A stretch of 63,077 nt of DNA from Streptomyces sp. AP-93 (GTDB lineage: Bacteria; Actinomycetota; Actinomycetes; Streptomycetales; Streptomycetaceae). Below the pieces are notes generated by a model. The model saw only the letters and a program-made list of their open reading frames with translations, had not been told where the DNA came from and did not search any database. The position numbers and the translations under genes are program-made. Of this stretch, positions 25,454 through 32,748 are shown piece by piece. Position 1 is the stretch's first letter. Every line of letters begins with the position of its first letter. Location of the stretch: contig NZ_JALGBX010000015.1 in the NCBI RefSeq assembly GCF_022808175.1, positions 164,528 through 227,604 of the forward strand, given 5' to 3'.

Positions 25454-26878
25454 ATGCCCATCGAACAGCGCGGAGTCGACACCATCCCGGAGGAGGAGAG
25501 GACGAGCGGTCCCCGTGACCTGATCTCGATCCTCCTCGGCTCCAACCTCTGCCTCGGTGTGATCGTCTTCGGCTGGCTGCCCCCGTCCTTCGGACTGGGT
25601 CTGTGGCCGTCGGTCACCGCCATCGTGACCGGCACCCTCGTCGGCATCGCCTTCACCGCGCCGCTGGCGCTCGTCTCCCTTCGCACGGGGACCAATCTCT
25701 CCACCTCCAGCGGCGCCCAGTTCGGCGTCCGCGGCCGGCTCGTCGGCTCGGTGGTCGGCCTGCTGCTCTCGCTCGGCTACACCGCGCTGACCCTGTGGAT
25801 AGGCGGCGACGTGATGGTCGGCGCCCTGTCCCGGCTCACCGGGCTGCCGGACACCGGCCTCTCCCGGGCCGCGATGTACGGCGCGCTCGCCGCGTGCACC
25901 GTCGTCGCGGCCGTCTTCGGCTACCGGCTGCTGCTGCGCATGAGCAAGGTGCTCTCCATCGGCATGGTGCTGCTGCTGGCCGCCGGCGTGTTCGCCTACG
26001 CCCCCGACTTCACCGCCGCGGCCCCGCCGGACACCGCGTACCTGCTCGGCTCCTTCTGGCCGACCTGGCTGCTCGCCGCCGTCGCGGCCGGCCTCAGCGG
26101 GCCCGTCGCCTTCATCACCCTGCTCGGCGACTACACCCGCTACGTCTCCCCGCGCAGGCACAGCTCCCGCAAGGTGCTCTGGTCCACCGGGCTCGGCCTG
26201 CTCGTCGGGCTGCTGATCCCGCAGCTCTTCGGCACCTACACCGCGCTCGCCGCCCGGGCCGGCGCCGAGTACGCCGGTCCGCTGGTCGACGCCGCGCCGT
26301 TCTGGTACCTGGTTCCGCTGCTCGTCGCCGCGGCGGCCGGATCGGTCGGCAACGCCGGGCTGATGCTCTACTCCATGGGCCTCGACCTCGACGCCATCGT
26401 CCCCAAGGCCACCCGGACCACGTCCACCGTGATCGCCGCGGCCGTGGCCACCGCGTTCGTGTTCGTCGGCTCCTTCTCGTGGGACGTCCAGGCCGCGATG
26501 ACCTCGTTCGTCCTGCTGCTGACCGCGATCGGCACCCCGTGGGCCGTGATCACCCTCATCGGCTACGTCCGCTGCCGCGGCCGCTACGACGCCGATGCCC
26601 TCCAGGTGTTCAACCGCCGCGCCAAGGGCGGGATCTACTGGTTCCGCGGCGGCTGGAACATCCCGGCCACCCTCTCCTGGGCCGTCGGCGCGGGCGTCGG
26701 CCTGCTCGCCGTGACCACCCCGTTCTACGAGGGCCCGCTGCTGGCATTCACCGGCGGCGTGGACTGTTCCTTCGTGCTCTCCGGCCTGACCGGCGGCCTG
26801 GTCTACGCGGCCCTGACCGCCCGCACGGCCCCCGCCCCGGCGCCCGCCGAAGCCGCCGAGGAGCCCGTGGCCGCCTGA
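25454..26878 (+). CDS. NCS1-family cytosine/purine permease-like transporter
   Basis: The 474-aa protein has about twelve hydrophobic segments. It starts with a conserved cytoplasmic N-terminus and LISILLGSNLCLGVIVFGWLPP, then GAQFGVRGRLVGSVVG. This matches the nucleobase:cation symporter-1 family, which imports cytosine, allantoin, hydantoins or related nitrogen compounds. ATG 25454 is used because GGGAG lies upstream; an earlier ATG at 25406 lacks one. It is divergent from the urease/agmatine deiminase genes, so it probably imports a nitrogen compound whose breakdown yields urea. The substrate is unknown. Confidence 0.88.
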   Translation: MPIEQRGVDTIPEEERTSGPRDLISILLGSNLCLGVIVFGWLPPSFGLGLWPSVTAIVTGTLVGIAFTAPLALVSLRTGTNLSTSSGAQFGVRGRLVGSVVGLLLSLGYTALTLWIGGDVMVGALSRLTGLPDTGLSRAAMYGALAACTVVAAVFGYRLLLRMSKVLSIGMVLLLAAGVFAYAPDFTAAAPPDTAYLLGSFWPTWLLAAVAAGLSGPVAFITLLGDYTRYVSPRRHSSRKVLWSTGLGLLVGLLIPQLFGTYTALAARAGAEYAGPLVDAAPFWYLVPLLVAAAAGSVGNAGLMLYSMGLDLDAIVPKATRTTSTVIAAAVATAFVFVGSFSWDVQAAMTSFVLLLTAIGTPWAVITLIGYVRCRGRYDADALQVFNRRAKGGIYWFRGGWNIPATLSWAVGAGVGLLAVTTPFYEGPLLAFTGGVDCSFVLSGLTGGLVYAALTARTAPAPAPAEAAEEPVAA

Positions 26879-26893
26879 GCCACCCCGTACGTG

Positions 26894-26935
26894 CGAAGGC
26901 CCGCGCCCCAGGATCTCCCGGGGCGCGGGCCTTCG
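26894..26935. terminator. Terminator between permease and ABM gene
   Basis: A perfect 16-bp stem (26894-26909 with 26920-26935) with a 10-nt loop lies between convergent genes, 16 nt from each stop codon, and probably serves both. Confidence 0.85.
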
Positions 26936-26950
26936 TACGTACTCACGCGG

Positions 26951-27265
26951 CTACGCGTCCACCGCCCGCGCCAGAGCGAAGCCGCCGCCCTGCATGTCGT
27001 CGCACAGCTCGCGGCAGCCGCCGAAGTGCTCGGCGAACTCGGGCTTCTCCTGCCAGCCCTTCATGGCCTCCGCGTCGCTCCAGGAGGCGAAGGACACGTA
27101 GTGGCCGGGGCTGCTCAGATCGCGGATCAGGCGGGCGAAGAGGAACCCCTCGTTCGCTTCCCTGGTCCACACCAGGAAGGCTTCCCACCTGGTCTCGAAC
27201 TCGTCTTCCCTGCCTTCGGAGACCTGCCAGGCACCGGAGGCCCAGAACTTGCTCGCGCTGGACAT
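26951..27265 (-). CDS. Antibiotic biosynthesis monooxygenase (ABM)-domain protein
   Basis: The 104-aa ferredoxin-like alpha-beta barrel protein has the pattern WQVSEGREDEFETRWEAFLVW and GHYVSFASWSDAEAMKGWQEKPEF. These match ABM-family small cofactor-free monooxygenases or heme-degrading enzymes. Many such proteins have no assigned substrate. It has its own upstream region and is separated from ilvE by about 70 nt on the same strand; ilvE is upstream, so read-through is possible. A terminator hairpin follows. Start ATG at 27265. Confidence 0.8.
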   Translation of the reverse strand: MSSASKFWASGAWQVSEGREDEFETRWEAFLVWTREANEGFLFARLIRDLSSPGHYVSFASWSDAEAMKGWQEKPEFAEHFGGCRELCDDMQGGGFALARAVDA

Positions 27266-27333
27266 CGCACACCACCTCGGTACGGGTCGTCCCCCTGTCC
27301 AGACTAGGCCCGTACCAGGCGGTCACCCTCGGG

Positions 27334-28422
27334 TCAGCCGAGCTGGTGCATCCAGCCGTGGGTGTCGGCCTTGTGGCCGGTCTGGAGGTCCAGGAGGGCC
27401 TTGCGGAGCTTCATGGTGACCTCGCCGGGCTCGCCGTCGCCCTGGGTCCAGTTGGCGCGCTCCGACTTGACGGAGCCGACCGGGGTGATCACGGCGGCGG
27501 TGCCGCAGGCGAAGACCTCGGTCAGGGTGCCGTTCTCGTTGTCGCGCTTCCAGTCCTCGGTGGTGATGCGGCCCTCCTCGGCGGTGTAGCCGAGGTCGCG
27601 GGCGATGGTGAGGAGGGAGTCGCGGGTGATGCCGGGGAGGAGCGAGCCGGTGAGCTCGGGGGTGACGATCCGGTCGCCGTACACGAAGTACAGGTTCATC
27701 CCGCCCATCTCTTCGATCCAGCGGTGCTCGACGGCGTCGAGCCAGACCACCTGGTCGCAGCCGTGCTCGGCGGCCTGGGCCTGCGCGACGAGCGAGGCGG
27801 CGTAGTTGCCGCCGGTCTTGGCTGCGCCGGTGCCGCCCTTGGCGGCGCGGACGTACTCCTCGGAGAGCCAGACGGAGACGGGCTTGACGCCCCCGGGGAA
27901 GTACGCGCCGGCCGGGGAGGCGATGACGATGAAGAGGAACTCGTTGGCCGGGCGGACGCCGAGGCCGACCTCGGTGGCGAACATGAAGGGCCGCAGGTAG
28001 AGCGAGGCCTCGCCGGAGTCCGGCACCCAGGCGCGGTCCTGCTTGATGAGCGCGTCACAGGCGGCGATGAACAGCTCGGCCGGCAGCTCCGGCATCGCCA
28101 TCCGGCGGGCGGAGGACTGGAAGCGCTCGGCGTTGGCCTGCGGACGGAAGGTGGCGACGGTGCCGTCGGGCTGCTTGTAGGCCTTGAGCCCCTCGAAGAT
28201 CGTCTGCGCGTAGTGCAGGGTCATGTTCGCCGGGTCCATGGACAGCGGCGCGTACGGGACCAGCTCGGCGTCGTGCCAGCCGCGGCCCTCGGTCCACTTG
28301 ATCGTCACCATGTGGTCGGTGAAGTGGCGGCCGAAGCCGGGGCTCACCAGGATCGCGTCGCGCTCCGCGGCGGACAGGGGGTTCGAGGAGGGCTTCAGCT
28401 CGATCGTGGGCGTCGTCGTCAT
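27334..28422 (-). CDS. ilvE: Branched-chain amino acid aminotransferase
   Basis: The 362-aa fold-type IV PLP enzyme has YAQTIFEGLKAY near residue 71, the active-site lysine in AAKTGGNYAASL near 202, and VFACGTAAVITPVG near 312. It interconverts Leu, Ile and Val with their 2-oxo acids using glutamate. The length fits the actinobacterial IlvE group. ATG start at 28422, preceded on the minus strand by GGTGAAGGACAAGCACTC with an AAGGA-like site. It lies downstream of leuB but beyond a terminator, so it is likely its own unit. Confidence 0.96.
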   Translation of the reverse strand: MTTTPTIELKPSSNPLSAAERDAILVSPGFGRHFTDHMVTIKWTEGRGWHDAELVPYAPLSMDPANMTLHYAQTIFEGLKAYKQPDGTVATFRPQANAERFQSSARRMAMPELPAELFIAACDALIKQDRAWVPDSGEASLYLRPFMFATEVGLGVRPANEFLFIVIASPAGAYFPGGVKPVSVWLSEEYVRAAKGGTGAAKTGGNYAASLVAQAQAAEHGCDQVVWLDAVEHRWIEEMGGMNLYFVYGDRIVTPELTGSLLPGITRDSLLTIARDLGYTAEEGRITTEDWKRDNENGTLTEVFACGTAAVITPVGSVKSERANWTQGDGEPGEVTMKLRKALLDLQTGHKADTHGWMHQLG

Positions 28423-28597
28423 GAGTGCTTGTCCTTCACCGGTTTTGTAGGGCGGACCGCGCTCACGGCGTACTAGGACGTCCGAGCTTCCCCGTATTCC
28501 ACGGCCTCGCGTTCGATTATCGCGCGCGAGGGGGACTTCGGTGAACCGGGGTGAATGCGGCCCAGGGGAGATGGTGGCACCCGGGGCCGCACAGGAA

Positions 28598-28633
28598 AAG
28601 CCGCCGGGTGCGGTGGTCGCGACCCGGCGGCTT
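28598..28633 (-). terminator. leuB terminator
   Basis: A perfect 12-bp stem AAGCCGCCGGGT/ACCCGGCGGCTT begins 22 nt past the leuB stop on the minus strand and ends in TTTTCC. Confidence 0.85.
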
Positions 28634-28654
28634 CCTGGAGGTGGGGCTACCGGG

Positions 28655-29695
28655 TCAGCCGGCTACTCGAGCGGCGAGGGCGTCGCCGATCGCGTCGGTG
28701 GAGCGGAAGGTGCCGTCGCGCTCGGCCAGGTCGGCGGAGACCGCGTCCTCGATGCGGGCGGCCTGGGCCTCGTAGCCGAGGTGGCGCAGCAGGAGGGCGA
28801 CCGAGAGGATCGTCGCGGTCGGGTCGGCCTTGCCGGTGCCGGCGATGTCCGGGGCGGAGCCGTGGACGGGCTCGAACATGGACGGGAAGGCGCCGGTCGG
28901 GTTGATGTTGCCCGAGGCGGCCAGGCCGATTCCGCCGGTCACGGCGGCGGCCAGGTCGGTGAGGATGTCACCGAAGAGGTTGTCCGTGACGATGACGTCG
29001 AAGCGGTCGGGCTGGGTGACGAAGAAGATCGTCGCGGCGTCGACGTGCAGGTAGTCGGTGGTGACCTCGGGGTACTCCTGGCCGACCTTGTCGAAGATGT
29101 TCTTCCACAGGTGGCCGGCGTAGACGAGGACGTTGTTCTTGTGGACCAGCGTCAGCTTCTTGCGCGGGCGGCCGTTGGCACGCTCGTACGCGTCACGGAC
29201 CACGCGCTCGACGCCGTAGGCCGTGTTGAGGCTGACCTCGGTGGCCACCTCGGCCGGGGTGCCGGTGCGCAGGCTGCCGCCGTTGCCGGTGTACGGGCCT
29301 TCGGTGCCCTCGCGGACCACGACGAAGTCGATCTCCGGACGGCCGGCGAGCGGGGTGGCCGTGTTGGGGAAGAGCTTCGACGGGCGCAGGTTGATGAAGT
29401 GGTCGAAGGCGAAGCGGAGCTTCAGCAGCAGACCGCGCTCCAGGACGCCCGACGGGACCGAGGGGTCGCCGATGGCGCCCAGCAGGATCGCGTCGTGGTG
29501 CTTGAGGGCCTCGAGCTCCGCGTCCGGGAGGGTTTCACCGGTGCGGTGCCAGCGCTGGGCGCCGAGGTCGTATTCCTTGGTCTCCAGCTTCACATCCTGG
29601 GGCAGGACCGCGGTAAGGACCTTGAGGCCCTGAGCCACGACTTCCTGGCCGATGCCATCACCGGGGATCACTGCGAGATTGATGCTGGTCGACAT
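28655..29695 (-). CDS. leuB: 3-isopropylmalate dehydrogenase
   Basis: The 346-aa isocitrate/isopropylmalate dehydrogenase family enzyme starts MSTSINLAVIPGDGIGQEV. It has LLLKLRFAFDHFINLRPSKLFP near 90 (substrate arginines), KNNVLVYAGHLWKNIF with the conserved Lys, and DNLFGDILTDLAAAVTGGIGLA. The NAD-binding GSAPDIAGTGKADPTATILS closes the site. It oxidises 3-isopropylmalate in leucine synthesis; with citramalate synthase nearby it can also serve the citramalate isoleucine route. ATG 29695 is taken over an ATG 60 nt earlier because its N-terminus matches the family. Confidence 0.96.
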   Translation of the reverse strand: MSTSINLAVIPGDGIGQEVVAQGLKVLTAVLPQDVKLETKEYDLGAQRWHRTGETLPDAELEALKHHDAILLGAIGDPSVPSGVLERGLLLKLRFAFDHFINLRPSKLFPNTATPLAGRPEIDFVVVREGTEGPYTGNGGSLRTGTPAEVATEVSLNTAYGVERVVRDAYERANGRPRKKLTLVHKNNVLVYAGHLWKNIFDKVGQEYPEVTTDYLHVDAATIFFVTQPDRFDVIVTDNLFGDILTDLAAAVTGGIGLAASGNINPTGAFPSMFEPVHGSAPDIAGTGKADPTATILSVALLLRHLGYEAQAARIEDAVSADLAERDGTFRSTDAIGDALAARVAG

Positions 29696-29832
29696 GGTGG
29701 AACCGTACTCCTTGTCCCATCCCTCAGACATATTACGTCCACCATGTGGACGCAATATGTACGGGCCGGGAGCGCTCGGCGGCAGGTCGGGGGCCCGGCG
29801 CGCGAAGGCGCCGGCGACCTGTTCCGCGGCGG

Positions 29833-29967
29833 TCAGTGACCGGTCGAGCCGCCGTTGTCGCGGCGGTCCAGCGCACGCTGCAGGGCGGCGGCGGCGTTCT
29901 TGCGGTCCGCGTCGGCGGCGGCGGAGCGGCGGACGCGGCGGGCGGTGGTGGAGGGGGTGTGCGTCAT
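29833..29967 (-). CDS. Small basic protein of unknown function (44 aa)
   Basis: A 44-codon frame starts MTHTPSTTARRVRRSAAADA and ends RRDNGGSTGH. It is Ala/Arg-rich, predicted helical in the middle (DADRKNAAAALQRALDRRD) and has strong third-position GC bias. AAGGAG lies about 8 nt before the ATG on the minus strand. I recognise no domain, though it looks like a conserved type of small Streptomyces gene beside leuB. It is separated from leuB by 137 nt. Confidence 0.6.
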   Translation of the reverse strand: MTHTPSTTARRVRRSAAADADRKNAAAALQRALDRRDNGGSTGH

Positions 29968-30717
29968 GGTGATCGACTCCTTGAGATCACGGCGTGGCGG
30001 GGCCACGGATGAGGGGTTCCTTCAAGGCGCCGGAAGAGGCGGGGAGCGGTGCGCGGCAGGGGTTGCCTGCCATGGGGCGCGCGCTCTCGACCGCCATTCG
30101 CCGGATCGGCGAGACGTTCGGCTTCTACAACGTAGGCCAGCTCCCGCTGTATGTCTCCGCAATTACTCGGACTTCCTACTATCTGAGACGCGGAACCCCC
30201 CTGACGGGCCCTGCCGTGACCTCCGCTTTTGGCCCGCTCGGATAGAAACAAGCTGGTCAGAGCCATTTGGGTGACTGGTCGGCGCATTCCAGATGAGTGA
30301 CGCATCCCACCCGCCTCACCGGCCCCTCGGACCCCGGGCCGGGACCGGCCGGCCCTCCCGGGATCGTAGACAAGCCGGAGGACCCCGCAGGGGCATTGGT
30401 TCGTGATCACACCAATATGCGAGAGAAGCCGGAAGGCCCCCGGCTCGCCCGCTCTCCCCCGCCCTCCGGCACCCGCGCGACGGCCGCGTCGGCGTCCACA
30501 CCACCCCTGTCCAGCGGTTTGATCACCCGGCGGAGGAGTTCCGGGGCGCGATCCGAGGGGCGGTCCGGGAGTGTTTGCCCGCTCCGCCGGCCAACTGATT
30601 CCAGCCACCCGGATGTTCACCGAGTTCTTACCGCACGGATGTAGACCTTTGGCGCGTCTGCCGCCACGCTTGCCGTCAATGTGCCAGCGGGGCACTTGAG
30701 TTGGAGGCGAGCAGCCA
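29968..30717. other. 750-nt region without a supported gene
   Basis: The region lies between the 44-aa gene (minus) and the phospholipase gene (plus). Frames of 60-115 codons exist but none has Streptomyces codon bias and a ribosome-binding site together. Parts near 30100-30300 and 30640 are relatively AT-rich and probably contain the promoters of both flanking genes. I see no RNA gene or clear operator. Confidence 0.5.
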
Positions 30718-32748
30718 GTGACACCTATCAGCCGCAGAGGATTCGTGGGAATCGGCGCCGGGCTGATGGCAGGGGCGACCCTGCCCGCGATCGCGCCGAC
30801 CTCGGCGGCCGCGGCCACCGCGTCCGGCACGATCACCGACGTGAAGCACGTGGTGATCCTGATGCAGGAGAACCGCAGCTTCGACCACTACTTCGGCAAG
30901 CTGAAGGGTGTCCGCGGCTTCGGCGACCGCGCGGCCGGAAACATCCCGGGCGGCTGGGGCATGTTCAACCAGCCCAACTGGGGCGGCCGCCAGTACCCGT
31001 GGAAGCTCAGCTCCACCCCGCCGGTGGGCGGCGTCGACGGCGAGACCCTCGCCCAGTGCAACGGCGACCTCCCGCACAGCTGGACCTCGCAGCACGCGGC
31101 CTGGAACAAGGGCCGCATGGACAACTTCGTGACCGGCGTCGGCAACACCCGCACCCTCGGCTACCTCGACCGCGGCGACATACCGTTCCACTACGGCATC
31201 GCCGACGCCTACACCATCTGCGACGCCTACTTCTGCTCCACCCTGAGCGCGACCGGCCCCAACCGCACCTTCCTGTGGAGCGGCAAGATCGACGCGGGCA
31301 GCAAGGACGGCGGCGAGGAGTCCGGGCTGACCTGGGAGACGTACGCGGAGGCCCTCCAGCGGGCCGGGATGAGCTGGAAGGTGTACCAGAACGCCCAGGA
31401 CAACTACGGGGACAACGGGCTCGCCTACTTCAAGAAGTTCACGGACGCCGCCCCCGGCAACCCCCTGTGGGACCGCGGCATGGGCTCCGTCCCCAAGGTC
31501 ACCGGCTCCACCCCCGACGACATCGCCGCCGCCATCCGCGCGGACGTCGTCGCCGGCACCCTCCCCCAGGTCTCCTGGGTCGTGGCGAACGAAGCCTTCT
31601 CCGAGCACCCGTACGCCCCGCCCGGCGACGGCGCGCACTTCGTGGACCTGGTCTACCGCGCGCTCTCGGCGAACCCGGAGGTCTTCGACTCCACCGTCCT
31701 CTTCCTCAACTACGACGAGAACGACGGCTTCTTCGACCACGTCCCGCCGCCGGTCGCCCCGCCCGGCACCGCCGGCGAGTACATCGACGGCGTCCCGATC
31801 GGGCTCGGCTTCCGCGTCCCGATGATCGTGATGTCCCCGTGGACCCGCGGCGGCTGGGTGAGCTCCGAGGTCTTCGACCACACCTCCGTGCTGCGCTTCA
31901 TGGAGAAGTGGACGGCCGCGCTCGGCACCCCCGCGAACTGTCCGAACATCAGCGCGTGGCGCCGCAAGGTCACCGGCGACCTGACGGGCGTCTTCGACTT
32001 CGCGCACCCGGTCTACGGGGTTCCCGCGGGCCTGCCCTCCACGGCCAAGGTCATCGGCCAGGCGACCTGCGGCCCGCTCTCCAACCCGGTGCCGCAGGAC
32101 AACGCGCAGCCGGCGCAGGAGGCCGGGACCCGGCCCGCGCGAGCCCTTCCGTACCAGGTCAACGGGAACCTGGACCGCTTCGAGTTCGGGTCGGGCGGCA
32201 AGATCCTGGCCTGGTTCTCGATGGCGAACGCGGGCACCGGGGCGAAGCAGGCGGCGCACTTCTCGATCCACCCGCACCAGTACCGGGACACGGCCGCCTG
32301 GCAGTACACGGTGGACGCCGGCGCCACGTCGACCGACTACTTCAACATCGGCACGGGCAGCGGCTCCGGCAAGTACGACATCTCGATGTACGGGCCGAAC
32401 CGCTTCCTGCGGCGCTTCATCGGCGACGCGTCGAAGGCGGGCAAGTCCATCGAGGCCGCGTCCCGCTTCGGGGTGGAGCCGGGCACCGGCAAAACGGCGC
32501 TGTACCTCAAGATGACCAACTCCTCCGCCTCCCCGGTCACCTTCACGATCCGCGCGAACGCCTACCGCACGGACGGCCCGTGGACGTACACCGTGCCGGC
32601 GAACTCCTCGCGCGAGGACCACTTCAACGCCGTCGCCCACAACAACGGCTGGTACGACTTCACCGTCCTCGCCGACTCCGACGGCACCTGGTCGCGCCGC
32701 TACACGGGCCACATCGAGACGGGCGCCCCGAGCATCAGCGGCAGCTAA
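30718..32748 (+). CDS. Phosphocholine-preferring phospholipase C, Tat-exported
   Basis: The 676-aa protein has a twin-arginine signal (SRRGFVGIGAGLMAGATLP) and a phosphoesterase domain beginning HVVILMQENRSFDHYFGKL near residue 44. Metal-site segments NYDENDGFFDHVPPP (near 330) and DHTSVLRFMEKW follow. Two C-terminal beta domains (from about 470) are typical of bacterial PLC. It should hydrolyse phosphatidylcholine or sphingomyelin outside the cell, often to obtain phosphate. GTG 30718 is preceded by GGAGG. The stop codon TAA is created by the insertion sequence: TA is target sequence and the last A belongs to the element. The natural stop was probably TAG. Confidence 0.93.
   Translation: MTPISRRGFVGIGAGLMAGATLPAIAPTSAAAATASGTITDVKHVVILMQENRSFDHYFGKLKGVRGFGDRAAGNIPGGWGMFNQPNWGGRQYPWKLSSTPPVGGVDGETLAQCNGDLPHSWTSQHAAWNKGRMDNFVTGVGNTRTLGYLDRGDIPFHYGIADAYTICDAYFCSTLSATGPNRTFLWSGKIDAGSKDGGEESGLTWETYAEALQRAGMSWKVYQNAQDNYGDNGLAYFKKFTDAAPGNPLWDRGMGSVPKVTGSTPDDIAAAIRADVVAGTLPQVSWVVANEAFSEHPYAPPGDGAHFVDLVYRALSANPEVFDSTVLFLNYDENDGFFDHVPPPVAPPGTAGEYIDGVPIGLGFRVPMIVMSPWTRGGWVSSEVFDHTSVLRFMEKWTAALGTPANCPNISAWRRKVTGDLTGVFDFAHPVYGVPAGLPSTAKVIGQATCGPLSNPVPQDNAQPAQEAGTRPARALPYQVNGNLDRFEFGSGGKILAWFSMANAGTGAKQAAHFSIHPHQYRDTAAWQYTVDAGATSTDYFNIGTGSGSGKYDISMYGPNRFLRRFIGDASKAGKSIEAASRFGVEPGTGKTALYLKMTNSSASPVTFTIRANAYRTDGPWTYTVPANSSREDHFNAVAHNNGWYDFTVLADSDGTWSRRYTGHIETGAPSISGS

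Noticed and set aside
29994..30245. 83-codon frame in the leuB-phospholipase gap
   Set aside because: Poor codon bias, no ribosome-binding site and no recognisable protein features.
30612..30635. Possible PHO box before the phospholipase gene
   Set aside because: Two GTTC-like units occur but are 9 nt apart, not the 11 nt of true PhoP repeats, and the second deviates from the consensus.
30297..30644. 115-codon frame before the phospholipase gene
   Set aside because: Codon bias is not Streptomyces-like and the product is low-complexity Pro/Ser/Arg.
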